A DNA stretch of 64,000 nt, taken from assembly GCF_040813715.1 (NCBI RefSeq), contig NZ_JBFOCH010000005.1; one strand, written 5' to 3'. Shown one piece after another: positions 48,652-62,559 of this stretch. Numbering within the stretch: position 1 is the stretch's first letter; each line of letters starts with the position of its first letter. Source of the DNA: Mesorhizobium_K marinum. GTDB lineage: Bacteria; Pseudomonadota; Alphaproteobacteria; Rhizobiales; Rhizobiaceae. A program made the position numbers and the translations under genes. The notes under the pieces were generated by a model that did not search any database, had not been told where the DNA came from, and saw only the letters and a program-made list of their open reading frames with translations.

Positions 48652-49728
48652 CTACGCCTCCGCCCTGAAAAGCAAGCTACCATCCCCGTAGGAATAGAAC
48701 CTGTAGCCGGTCGCGATGGCGTGGGCATAGGCGGCCTGCATGCGCTCGAGCCCGCAAAACGCCGATACCAGCATGAACAGCGTTGAGCGCGGCAGGTGGA
48801 AGTTGGTCATCAGCGCGTCGGCGACGCGGAAGCGGTAGCCCGGCGTGATGAAGATGTCGGTTGCGCCGGACCTGGTGGCGAGCCGCCCGTCCGCGCCGGC
48901 CGCGCTCTCGAGCAGCCTGAGCGATGTGGTGCCGACGCAGACGACGCGGTTTCCGCGCGCCCGGGCGGCGTTGATCGCGTCGGCGACGGCCTCCGAGACA
49001 TGCCCGGTCTCGGCATGCATCCTGTGGTCCTGCGTATCGTCGACCTTGACCGGCAGGAAGGTGCCGGCGCCGACATGCAGGGTGACGAAGCGCCGTTCCA
49101 CGCCGCGCGCGTCGAGCGCCGCGAAGAGGTCGGGCGTGAAATGCAGGCCCGCGGTCGGGGCCGCCACCGCGCCCTCGTCGCGTGCGTAGATGGTCTGGTA
49201 GTCGGTGCGGTCGCGCTCGTCGTCGGCGCGTTTTGAGGCGATGTAGGGCGGCAGCGGGATATGGCCGACAGCGTGCAGCGCTTCGTCGAGGAACGGGCCG
49301 GAGAGGTCGAAGGCGAGCAGCACCTCGCCGCCCTCGCGCTTCTCGATAACGGTGGCGTCGAGCTGGCCGAGGAAGCAGGCTTCGCCGTCATGGCCGAACT
49401 GGATGCGGTCGCCCGCCGCGACCCGCTTGCCCGGGCGTACGAAGACGAGCCAGCGGTCCGGCGCGACGCGCATGTGCAGCGTCGCGTCGACATGGGCAGC
49501 GGCATCGCCGCGTCGCCGCATGCCGGAGAGCTGCGCCGGAATGACCTTGGTGTCGTTGAAGACCAGCACGTCGCCGGGGTCGAGCAGCGACGGCAGGTCG
49601 CGCACGGTCCTGTCCTCGAACCCGCCCTGCGGCTGGACGAGCAGCAGCCTTGCCGCGTCGCGCGGCTCGGCCGGGCGCAGCGCGATGCGCTCCTCCGGCA
49701 GTTCGAAATCGAAGAGGTCGACCTTCAT
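48652..49728 (-). CDS. queA: S-adenosylmethionine:tRNA ribosyltransferase-isomerase
   Basis: A 358-residue QueA, which transfers the ribosyl group of S-adenosylmethionine to preQ1-tRNA to make epoxyqueuosine. It starts MKVDLFDFELPEERIALRPAEPRDAARLL and has VFNDTKVIPAQLSG, AAPTAGLHFTPDLF, TLHVGAGTFLPVK and NFHLPRSTLFMLVSAF signatures. Normal length. It lies 5 bases after the DMT transporter and 36 bases before tgt, so the queuosine genes form one operon. Confidence 0.96.
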   Translation of the reverse strand: MKVDLFDFELPEERIALRPAEPRDAARLLLVQPQGGFEDRTVRDLPSLLDPGDVLVFNDTKVIPAQLSGMRRRGDAAAHVDATLHMRVAPDRWLVFVRPGKRVAAGDRIQFGHDGEACFLGQLDATVIEKREGGEVLLAFDLSGPFLDEALHAVGHIPLPPYIASKRADDERDRTDYQTIYARDEGAVAAPTAGLHFTPDLFAALDARGVERRFVTLHVGAGTFLPVKVDDTQDHRMHAETGHVSEAVADAINAARARGNRVVCVGTTSLRLLESAAGADGRLATRSGATDIFITPGYRFRVADALMTNFHLPRSTLFMLVSAFCGLERMQAAYAHAIATGYRFYSYGDGSLLFRAEA

Positions 49729-49733
49729 AGGCG

Positions 49734-50183
49734 TCAGGTGAGCCGGACGAGCAGCGCGCCGGCCATCAGGAGGACTATTCCCGCCACGCGCCCGATGCTG
49801 ATCTCGCGAACCGCCATGCCGAGAAAGCCCAGCCGGTCGAGCATCAGGCCGGCGATCAGCTGGCCGGCGACCAGGAAGGCCATCAGCGCGGCCGCGCCGA
49901 TGCGCGGGATGAGCAGCGTCGTGATCGTCACATAGGCGCCGCCAAGCACGCCGCCGGCGACGAACAGCCACGGCGCCGGCGCCTTCCAGTCGAGCGATAT
50001 GCCCTGCGTGCGCGTCACCGCCAGCGTGACGGCGCCGAGCACGATCGCGCCCGACAGGAAGGAAAAGGCCGCGGCGGCGATCGGCAGGCCGAGCCCGCGC
50101 GACAGTTGCGCGTTGATCGGCGCCTGCACGGCGATGAAGGCGCCGGCGAGGATGCCGAGCGCGGACCAGAAGACCCCTGTCAT
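49734..50183 (-). CDS. DMT family transporter (DUF606/YdcZ type)
   Basis: A 149-residue, five-helix inner-membrane protein of the YdcZ/DUF606 group: FWSALGILAGAFIAVQAPINAQLSRGLG, then FSFLSGAIVLGAVTLAV, LFVAGGVLGGAYVTITTLLIPRIGAAALMAFLVAGQLIAGL. The family is half the size of usual EamA exporters and may work as a dimer. Substrate unknown. Co-oriented with queA and the cyclophilin gene. Confidence 0.88.
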   Translation of the reverse strand: MTGVFWSALGILAGAFIAVQAPINAQLSRGLGLPIAAAAFSFLSGAIVLGAVTLAVTRTQGISLDWKAPAPWLFVAGGVLGGAYVTITTLLIPRIGAAALMAFLVAGQLIAGLMLDRLGFLGMAVREISIGRVAGIVLLMAGALLVRLT

Positions 50184-50208
50184 CGCCGTGCCGCCATGGC
50201 CGTTCCGG

Positions 50209-50721
50209 TTACGCCACGTCGGCGGCGACCTTCAGCGAAACGATCTTGTCCGGATCCTGGACAGGCTCGCCGCGCTTGATCTTGTCGACGTTCTCCATGC
50301 CTTCGATCACCTGGCCCCACACCGAATACTGGCGGTTGAGGAAGCTGGCGTCGTCGAAGCAGATGAAGAACTGCGAATTCGCCGAATTGGGGTTCTGCGA
50401 GCGCGCCATCGAGCAGGTTCCGCGGCCGTGGTTGGCGTTGGAGAACTCGGCCTTCAGGTCCGGCTTGTCGGAGCCGCCCATGCCGGCGCGGCCGGGGTTG
50501 AAGTCCTTGCCGCCCGACTTGCCGAACTTGACGTCGCCGGTCTGCGCCATGAAGCCCTCGATGACGCGGTGGAACACCACGCCATCATAGGCGCCCTCGC
50601 GGGCCAGTTCCTTGATGCGGGCCACGTGGCCGGGGGCCAGGTCGGGGAACAGTTCGATGACGACGTTGCCCTTCGTCGTCTCCATGATCAGCGCGTTCTC
50701 GCGATCCTTGATCTCGGCCAT
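50209..50721 (-). CDS. Cytoplasmic peptidyl-prolyl cis-trans isomerase (cyclophilin)
   Basis: A 170-residue cyclophilin without signal peptide. Active-site elements are FHRVIEGFMAQTGDV (Arg and Phe of the catalytic pocket), MARSQNPNSANSQFFIC and the W-containing YSVWGQVIEGME. It speeds up Xaa-Pro isomerisation. It is the second of two tandem cyclophilin genes, about 57% alike by eye; the first carries a signal peptide. Confidence 0.94.
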   Translation of the reverse strand: MAEIKDRENALIMETTKGNVVIELFPDLAPGHVARIKELAREGAYDGVVFHRVIEGFMAQTGDVKFGKSGGKDFNPGRAGMGGSDKPDLKAEFSNANHGRGTCSMARSQNPNSANSQFFICFDDASFLNRQYSVWGQVIEGMENVDKIKRGEPVQDPDKIVSLKVAADVA

Positions 50722-50744
50722 CTGAAAATCCTTTCGTGAAACGG

Positions 50745-51326
50745 TCAGTTGTTGTCGGCGGCGACGCGCACCCGGATCATGCGATCGGGATCGCTGACCG
50801 AGCCGTTGTCGGCGGCGTCGCCCTTCTTGATGTTGTCGACGAGCTCCATGCCCTTTTCGACGGTGCCCACGACCGTGTACTGGCCGTTGAGGAAGCTGGC
50901 GTCGTCGAAGCAGATGAAGAACTGCGAGTTCGCCGAGTTCGGATCCTGCGCGCGCGCCATGCCGATCGTGCCGCGCACGAAGGGCTCGTTGGAGAATTCC
51001 GCCGGCAGGTCCGGCTTGTCGGAGCTGCCCATGCCGGCCGCGCTCGCGTCGTAGCCGTCGTTCAGGTCGCCGTACTGCACGTCGCCGGTCTGCGCCATGA
51101 AGCCGTCGATGACGCGGTGGAAGGCGACGTTGTCATAGGCGCCCTCGCGCGCCAGCGCCTTGATCTGCTCGACATGCTTGGGCGCGAGGTCGGGTCTGAG
51201 CGCGATGGTCACGTCGCCGTCCTTCAGCGTGATGACGAGCGTGTTCTCCGGATCGGCGGCGAAAGCGAACTGCGTTGCGAACAACGTCGCGGCCACCACG
51301 CACGCCGAAGCGAGCCATTTCAGCAT
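50745..51326 (-). CDS. Periplasmic peptidyl-prolyl cis-trans isomerase (cyclophilin)
   Basis: A 193-residue cyclophilin with a signal peptide (LKWLASACVVAATLFATQFAFA). The active site is FHRVIDGFMAQTGDV and MARAQDPNSANSQFFIC, the latter with Thr-Val in place of the Trp seen in the paralogue (YTVVGTV). This assists protein folding in the periplasm. It lies between coaD and its cytoplasmic paralogue. Confidence 0.94.
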   Translation of the reverse strand: MLKWLASACVVAATLFATQFAFAADPENTLVITLKDGDVTIALRPDLAPKHVEQIKALAREGAYDNVAFHRVIDGFMAQTGDVQYGDLNDGYDASAAGMGSSDKPDLPAEFSNEPFVRGTIGMARAQDPNSANSQFFICFDDASFLNGQYTVVGTVEKGMELVDNIKKGDAADNGSVSDPDRMIRVRVAADNN

Positions 51327-51344
51327 GAAACTCTCTCCTGGACC

Positions 51345-51848
51345 TTATCTGGATTTGAACTTGGCCTTCAGCGGCGCGACGACCGCCTTCGGCACGAACG
51401 GGCGGATATCCCCGCCCATCGACGCAATCTGGCGCACGAGTGTGGCGGTAATGGTGCGGACCGAGGGGCTGGCAGGCAGGAACACCGTCTGCAGTTCGGG
51501 CGCCATGGTCTCGTTCATGCCGGCCATCTGCATCTCGTAGTCGAGGTCGGTGCCGTCGCGCAGCCCGCGGATCATGATCTGCGCGCCGAGCTTCCGGGCG
51601 GCGTCGATCACCAGTCCCTCGAAGGCGACGACCTTGATGCGCCTTGCATCCTTGCCCAGTTCCTTCGCCGCCACCGCCTCGATCAGCGCCACCCGCTCCT
51701 CGAACGAGAACAGCGGCTGCTTGCCGGGGTGGATGCCGATCGCCGCATAGATCGTGTCGGCCACCGCAAGCGAGGCCTTGAGCACGTCGAGGTGCCCGTT
51801 GGTCAGCGGATCGAAGGACCCTGCGTATATCGCATGGCGGCTGGTCAT
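51345..51848 (-). CDS. coaD: Phosphopantetheine adenylyltransferase
   Basis: A 167-residue CoaD, which adenylates 4'-phosphopantetheine in coenzyme A synthesis. The T/HxGH nucleotide motif is TNGHLD in YAGSFDPLTNGHLD, and the C-terminal loop is SPSVRTITATLVRQIA (the ISSTxxR-like motif). It begins the operon coaD-cyclophilin-cyclophilin-DMT-queA-tgt. ATG 51848 fits the family start MTSRHAIYAGSFDP. Confidence 0.95.
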   Translation of the reverse strand: MTSRHAIYAGSFDPLTNGHLDVLKASLAVADTIYAAIGIHPGKQPLFSFEERVALIEAVAAKELGKDARRIKVVAFEGLVIDAARKLGAQIMIRGLRDGTDLDYEMQMAGMNETMAPELQTVFLPASPSVRTITATLVRQIASMGGDIRPFVPKAVVAPLKAKFKSR

Positions 51849-51943
51849 TGGCGTGCTTCTATCCATGCGCGGGGGCAAAGGCAATTCCACATGAACCGGC
51901 GATGAACGGGCCGCTCAGCCCGGATTAAAGGCGCGCCGCCTAC

Positions 51944-52141
51944 ATGCAGACGCAGACTGCGGAAACCAAATCGACCCGAACGCGTTGTCTTGCAGGAGTT
52001 GTCGCCATGATGATCTACATGCTTGCCGCCGCCATGACCGTTGCCATGCTGATCGCAACGGCCTTTGCCCTGCACGACGAAACCGAGCGCCTGCGCCTCA
52101 GGGAGAAGAAGAGCCTTATCCGCGGCTTCGGCTCGCGTTGA
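51944..52141 (+). CDS. Possible small single-span membrane protein
   Basis: A 65-residue ORF with one hydrophobic helix (VVAMMIYMLAAAMTVAMLIATAFAL) and a charged C-terminal tail (HDETERLRLREKKSLIRGFGSR). It fills the space between coaD and gyrA on the opposite strand. An internal ATG at the start of the helix would give a shorter 44-residue form. No family recognised and no strong ribosome site, so translation is uncertain. Confidence 0.4.
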   Translation: MQTQTAETKSTRTRCLAGVVAMMIYMLAAAMTVAMLIATAFALHDETERLRLREKKSLIRGFGSR

Positions 52142-52154
52142 GCCGGCGCCCGCG

Positions 52155-55321
<3,167 letters not shown>

Positions 55322-55578
55322 AACGGGTCACACAGTTCAGGAATCAGGTCTTCTTTATATAGGAAGCGCCAGCAATTCTCCAACGCACGGCAGCGCTTTT
55401 CCAACGTTGGTTTTGCCTAGAAATTTCAAAAGGATATCCTGCTTTCCACGACCTCCCGCAGGGTCAGCCCCGGCGCGCAGGCAGCCTCTTGGGCAAGCCG
55501 TTGTGGCGGCGGCGCGGCGGGGTTGCGCACTGGCGCTGGCCGCGCCGGCGCGCTAGCCTGCCGCCGAGGGGAGCCGAC

Positions 55579-56208
55579 ATGCCCACTTATGACAGCATTT
55601 TCAATGCCTTCCTGACGATCCTGGTGACCATCGACCCGCCGGGGCTGGCGCCGCTTTTCCTGGCGGTTACCCGCGGCATGAACAGGGACGAACGGAACCA
55701 GGTGTCGATCCGCTCCTCGCTGATCGCCTTCGGCGTGCTCGCCCTCTTCGCCGTCGCCGGCGCGACCATCCTCTCGCTTTTCGGCATCACGCTTCCGGCT
55801 TTCCGCGTGGCCGGCGGCTTCCTGCTCTTCTTCATCGCCTTCGAGATGATTTTCGAGAAGCGCCAGGACCGCAAGGAAAAGACCGCCGACGTCGCCATCA
55901 CCAGGGACATGGTGCACAACATCGCCGCCTTCCCGCTGGCGATCCCCCTGATTTCCGGCCCAGGCGCCATCTCGGCGACCGTGCTTCTGTCGGGCAGCTT
56001 CCAGGGGCCGCTGGGCAAGGCGGCCCTCGTCGGCATCATCGCCGTGTGCCTGGCGCTGACCTACATGGTCTTCCTGCTGGCCGAACGGGTCGACCGGTTC
56101 CTCGGTGAAACCGGCCGCTCGATCCTCACGCGCCTGCTCGGCGTGCTGCTCGCCGCCCTCGCCGTCCAGTTCGTCGCCGACGGCGTCAAGGCGATGGTGA
56201 CGGGATAA
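55579..56208 (+). CDS. MarC family integral membrane protein
   Basis: A 209-residue, six-helix protein of the MarC/UPF0056 family: FNAFLTILVTIDPPGLAPLFLAVTRGM, GVLALFAVAGATILSLFGITLPAFRVAGGFLLFFIAFEMIF, and AFPLAIPLISGPGAISATVLL. The family was once linked to antibiotic resistance, later withdrawn; a transport role is assumed. ATG 55579. It diverges from gyrA with a 257-base spacer. Confidence 0.92.
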   Translation: MPTYDSIFNAFLTILVTIDPPGLAPLFLAVTRGMNRDERNQVSIRSSLIAFGVLALFAVAGATILSLFGITLPAFRVAGGFLLFFIAFEMIFEKRQDRKEKTADVAITRDMVHNIAAFPLAIPLISGPGAISATVLLSGSFQGPLGKAALVGIIAVCLALTYMVFLLAERVDRFLGETGRSILTRLLGVLLAALAVQFVADGVKAMVTG

Positions 56209-56224
56209 CCGGTTCGCCGGCCGC

Positions 56225-56653
56225 TCAGGCCGCCGTGTCGACGATCTCGAAGTCGTGTGTCACCACGGCGGACTTCGCCAGCATCGCGGTCGCCGAGCAG
56301 TATTTTTCCAGCGAGAGTTCGATGGCGCGCTTCACCTTGGCCTCGGACAGCGCGCGGCCCTTCACAACGAAATGCATGTGGATGCGCGTGAAGACCTTGG
56401 GATCGGTCTCGGCGCGATCGGCCTCCAGTTCGACCTCGCAATCCTCGATCGCCTCGCGGCCCTTCTCGAGGATGTGCACGACGTCGAAGGCCGAGCAGCC
56501 GCCGGCCCCCATCAGCACCAGTTCCATCGGGCTGGGGCCAAGCTTCGGCCGGCTGCCGTCGGGACCGGACGCCGTGCCGAAGATCACCGCGTGACCGGAC
56601 GTCGTCTCGCCGACAAACGTTCGGTCGCCAATCCATTTTACACTTGTTTTCAA
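56225..56653 (-). CDS. OsmC family protein
   Basis: A 142-residue OsmC/Ohr-fold protein: VKWIGDRTFVGETTSGHAVIFGT, then PSPMELVLMGAGGCSAFDVVHILEK with the first redox cysteine, and a second cysteine in LEKYCSATAMLAK. These two cysteines reduce organic or fatty-acid hydroperoxides in the family. The spacing fits the YhfA-type OsmC group. Start is TTG at 56653, the only initiator near the family N-terminus. Lies downstream of ssb on the same strand. Confidence 0.9.
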   Translation of the reverse strand: MKTSVKWIGDRTFVGETTSGHAVIFGTASGPDGSRPKLGPSPMELVLMGAGGCSAFDVVHILEKGREAIEDCEVELEADRAETDPKVFTRIHMHFVVKGRALSEAKVKRAIELSLEKYCSATAMLAKSAVVTHDFEIVDTAA

Positions 56654-56717
56654 ATGCTTGTGACCCGTCTGTTAAAGTGACGCTCGACCTTCGGCCCGGA
56701 CCCTCGCCCGACGTCGA

Positions 56718-57233
56718 TCAGAACGGGATCTCGTCGTCCAGTTCGCGCGACGCGCCCCCGCCACGGCTCCCGCCGCCACCGCCGCCACGGCCATAGCTCT
56801 CGCCGGGACCCGACTGGCCGAAGTCCGAACTGCGTCCGCCACCGCCGGAATAACCGACCTGGCCGCCTTCGCCGCCCTGCCCGCGCCCGTCCAGCATCTG
56901 CAGTTCGCCCCGGAACTTCTGCAGCACCACCTCGGTCGTATAGCGGTCCTGGCCGGTCTGGTCCTGCCATTTGCGGGTCTGCAGCTGGCCCTCGACATAA
57001 ACCTTCATGCCCTTCTTGAGGTACTGCTCGGCGACCTTGGCGAGGTTGTCGTTGAAGATGACGACCTGGTGCCACTCCGTCTTTTCCTTGCGTTCGCCCG
57101 AGCCCTTGTCGCGCCAGCTTTCGGACGTCGCGATGCGCAGGTTCACGACCGGATCGCCGGAGTTCAGGCGGCGGATTTCGGGGTCCGCGCCCAGATTGCC
57201 CACCAGAATGACCTTGTTGACGCTACCTGCCAT
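56718..57233 (-). CDS. ssb: Single-stranded DNA-binding protein
   Basis: A 171-residue SSB. The OB fold covers residues 1-110 (SVNKVILVGNLGADPEIRRLNSGDPVVNLRIATSESWRD, YVEGQLQTRKWQDQTGQDRYTTEVVL). A Gly-rich linker (GRGGGGGGSRGGG) leads to the acidic tip DDEIPF, which docks recombination and repair proteins. ATG 57233. It is divergent from uvrA with an SOS box 122 bases upstream, so DNA damage should raise its expression. Confidence 0.96.
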   Translation of the reverse strand: MAGSVNKVILVGNLGADPEIRRLNSGDPVVNLRIATSESWRDKGSGERKEKTEWHQVVIFNDNLAKVAEQYLKKGMKVYVEGQLQTRKWQDQTGQDRYTTEVVLQKFRGELQMLDGRGQGGEGGQVGYSGGGGRSSDFGQSGPGESYGRGGGGGGSRGGGASRELDDEIPF

Positions 57234-57354
57234 GATACTTCTCCACGCTCGTCCGAAACCAGATCGCAAACCGAAATGCGCGCGCATCCTACCGGATCGC
57301 GCCGCCGCCAGCCCGCCGAAACATGGCCAGGGCGGAACTGTCCACATGTTGTTT

Positions 57355-57369
57355 GTTCTATTTTTGTTC
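57355..57369. promoter_or_regulatory. LexA-type SOS box, GTTC-N7-GTTC
   Basis: GTTCTATTTTTGTTC is an exact match to the alphaproteobacterial LexA operator, GTTC-N7-GTTC (GAAC-N7-GAAC on the other strand). It lies between the divergent ssb and uvrA genes, both members of the SOS regulon in Rhizobiales. It is 122 bases from ssb ATG and about 750 from uvrA ATG, so direct control of ssb, or of an upstream uvrA promoter, is most likely. Confidence 0.8.
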
Positions 57370-57454
57370 TAGACCTTTCCCGCCGGAACGCAAGCAATTT
57401 CGTGACAGGCCCGGATGCGTACCGGCAGCACCGGCAAACGAAACGACAAAACGA

Positions 57455-57492
57455 AAACGGTCCTGTTCTCGCGTCGGAGGACAGGACCGTTT
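57455..57492. repeat. Perfect inverted repeat in the ssb-uvrA spacer
   Basis: AAACGGTCCTGT and ACAGGACCGTTT form a perfect 12-base-pair stem around a 14-base loop. Followed by TTTG only, so it is a weak terminator candidate; it might instead be part of a leader or small RNA. Confidence 0.55.
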
Positions 57493-58120
57493 GTTCGGGC
57501 TTTACCCGATATGCCGGTATTCCATTGCCGGCTGTCTTTCGGATGCCTCGCGGCGCACTGGCCGACGATCCGACTTGTGGTCTCTGATTGTGGTTGGGGA
57601 AGCAGGCCGCATCGTGCCGGATCATCCGGCCGGAAAAAATCCGGGGCGCGCCTGCCCTGCTCCGCTCGTCTAGCGGAGCGTCCTAAAACTGTCCGGTGGA
57701 GTCATGCCTTCCTCCTTCGTCAGTTTCCGTGCGTCTCTCCGAAACCTCTTCGCCGGTCTGCGGCGTCTCGCAAACCACCCTTTGGCAGCGAATGATGCCG
57801 CGTGGGCATCCGGCTGCGTGAGACATGTCTAAACTTGGACCTGCGGCCATGCCGCGTCAACCGCGAACGGGCGCCTGCAATGAAATGTGATCGGCAGCCG
57901 CGCCGTGAGGCAGCGCGCGGGCTGCTTCCCGGCCGCCCGGATGTCAGGATGTCGTTCTGCCTCTGTTCTTTTCGCTTGCCCTTTGGGCCTGCCGGGAGCT
58001 AGACCGTTTGCGAGTAGGGACGACTCCCCTCGACGCGGCGGCGAAAACACCTAAATAAGGGCATTGGCCGGCACCTTGCTGCCATCCCATCATTGATCGA
58101 GACGAGGCGGCGGACCGGCC

Positions 58121-61256
<3,136 letters not shown>

Positions 61257-61569
61257 TGACGTCAGAGATGTCGGCTTCGNCGTCGTCGTCATCGAGCACA
61301 ATCTCGAAGTCATAAAAACCGCCGACTGGGTCCTCGACCTCGGCCCCGAAGGCGGCGACGGCGGCGGCGAACTGGTGGCCTCAGGCACGCCGGAGGACAT
61401 CGCGGCGGAAAAGCGGAGCTACACGGGGCAGTTCCTCAAGGAGCTGCTGGGGCGCAGGCCGGGCAAAAGGGCGCAGGCGGCGGAGTAGTGACGTCAGAGA
61501 TGTCGGCTTCGTTGAAGTTCATAAATATTCACGCTTCTGGATACACCGTGTAATCGACCGACGCACCCT

Positions 61570-62559
61570 TCATCGTTTTAAGCAGTAGTCAATGACTTCC
61601 GCGAAGCTAACTTCTTCTCGTGCCAGCCTTGCTTCCATTTCGTTGAGTTGCGCAATGTTTGGTAGCTTGTCCGTTCCTAATATTCTGACAGAAAATCCGG
61701 TGTTGTATCTCTTGCCGACCCTGGAGATCTCCGCACTGATCTGGCTAAGAATCTCATCCCTAAGCACAAGTTGGTTACGCCGAAACCGGATTAGCCGGTA
61801 ACAGTCGAAAAAGTCGGAGCGCTTGGAAGCGTCGTACTTTCTGCCATTCCAACCAGTGCATCGTGTCGCACGGTACAGGGCACTCTCTTGCGTGTCTCGC
61901 CAAGTACCGAAGTCGAAATAAGTGGAAGGGTTTGGATTCTCGTGCGTGGCATGCGGCTGGAAGTCAGCCACCGAAAACTGGTGCCTATCTAGTAGCGCTA
62001 AAGTTCTGCTTTGTGAGGAAAGCATGCGTTTGATTGCTTTTGGCATTGTAAAGCACATTACTTTATCTGGATCTAGGATCCTTATCGTCCTGGATAATAC
62101 CTCGTCGTCCCGATCCCAGTGTCTCTTAGTACGTTTTGGAACCCATTGAATATGCCTGCCAAACAGATGGGCGATGCCGCTTGAACTAAAGGATTCTATG
62201 TGAATTTGATCTTTATCGTTTTCATCGTTTAAAATGTAGTGAGCTGATCCAAACCATAAAAATGACCGAGCAATTTCCTCCGCCCATTCGATGATTATTT
62301 TATCTAAAGACCGCGATGCGTAGTTCGTCTGAACTTTTGATATCAATCGGCTAGCCAGATCATTGTCACTCGACGAAATGTCAAAGAATTTACCTCCATC
62401 CCGATTCCTGTAACTAAAAATCCGGGTAAAATCCTCGTCAAACATCCTCTGATTAAACGAACTCTGATCCAGTACACTCTTGATGAATAACCTATCAAGT
62501 ATCCCTAGGTTGACATCAGAGTGGCGGTAACGCACCGGTTTTTCACTAAAAATCTTCAT
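61570..62559 (-). CDS. Protein of unknown function in an A/T-rich accessory region
   Basis: A 329-residue soluble protein, no signal or membrane segment, matching no family I know. It is rich in aromatic and charged residues: KFFDISSSDNDLASRLISKVQ (residues about 55-75), IIEWAEEIARSFLWFGSAHYILND, HLFGRHIQWVPKRTKRHWDRDDEVLS, and a C-terminal helical part (EMEARLAREEVSFAEVIDYCLKR). ATG 62559 has GGGGAG 4 bases upstream; GTG 62574 is an alternative. The start lies inside the end of the preceding gene (14-base overlap), so the two are co-translated. Composition is far more A/T-rich than uvrA. Confidence 0.75.
   Translation of the reverse strand: MKIFSEKPVRYRHSDVNLGILDRLFIKSVLDQSSFNQRMFDEDFTRIFSYRNRDGGKFFDISSSDNDLASRLISKVQTNYASRSLDKIIIEWAEEIARSFLWFGSAHYILNDENDKDQIHIESFSSSGIAHLFGRHIQWVPKRTKRHWDRDDEVLSRTIRILDPDKVMCFTMPKAIKRMLSSQSRTLALLDRHQFSVADFQPHATHENPNPSTYFDFGTWRDTQESALYRATRCTGWNGRKYDASKRSDFFDCYRLIRFRRNQLVLRDEILSQISAEISRVGKRYNTGFSVRILGTDKLPNIAQLNEMEARLAREEVSFAEVIDYCLKR

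Larger units (their letters stand above)
57234..58120. other. Long ssb-uvrA intergenic region
   Basis: About 890 bases without a confident gene. It contains the SOS box at 57355-57369, an inverted repeat at 57455-57492, and a 42-codon ORF at 57704-57832 (MPSSFVSFRASLRNLF...) with GGTGGAG 5 bases before its ATG that may be a leader peptide or chance. The rest shows no recognisable signal. Confidence 0.5.
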
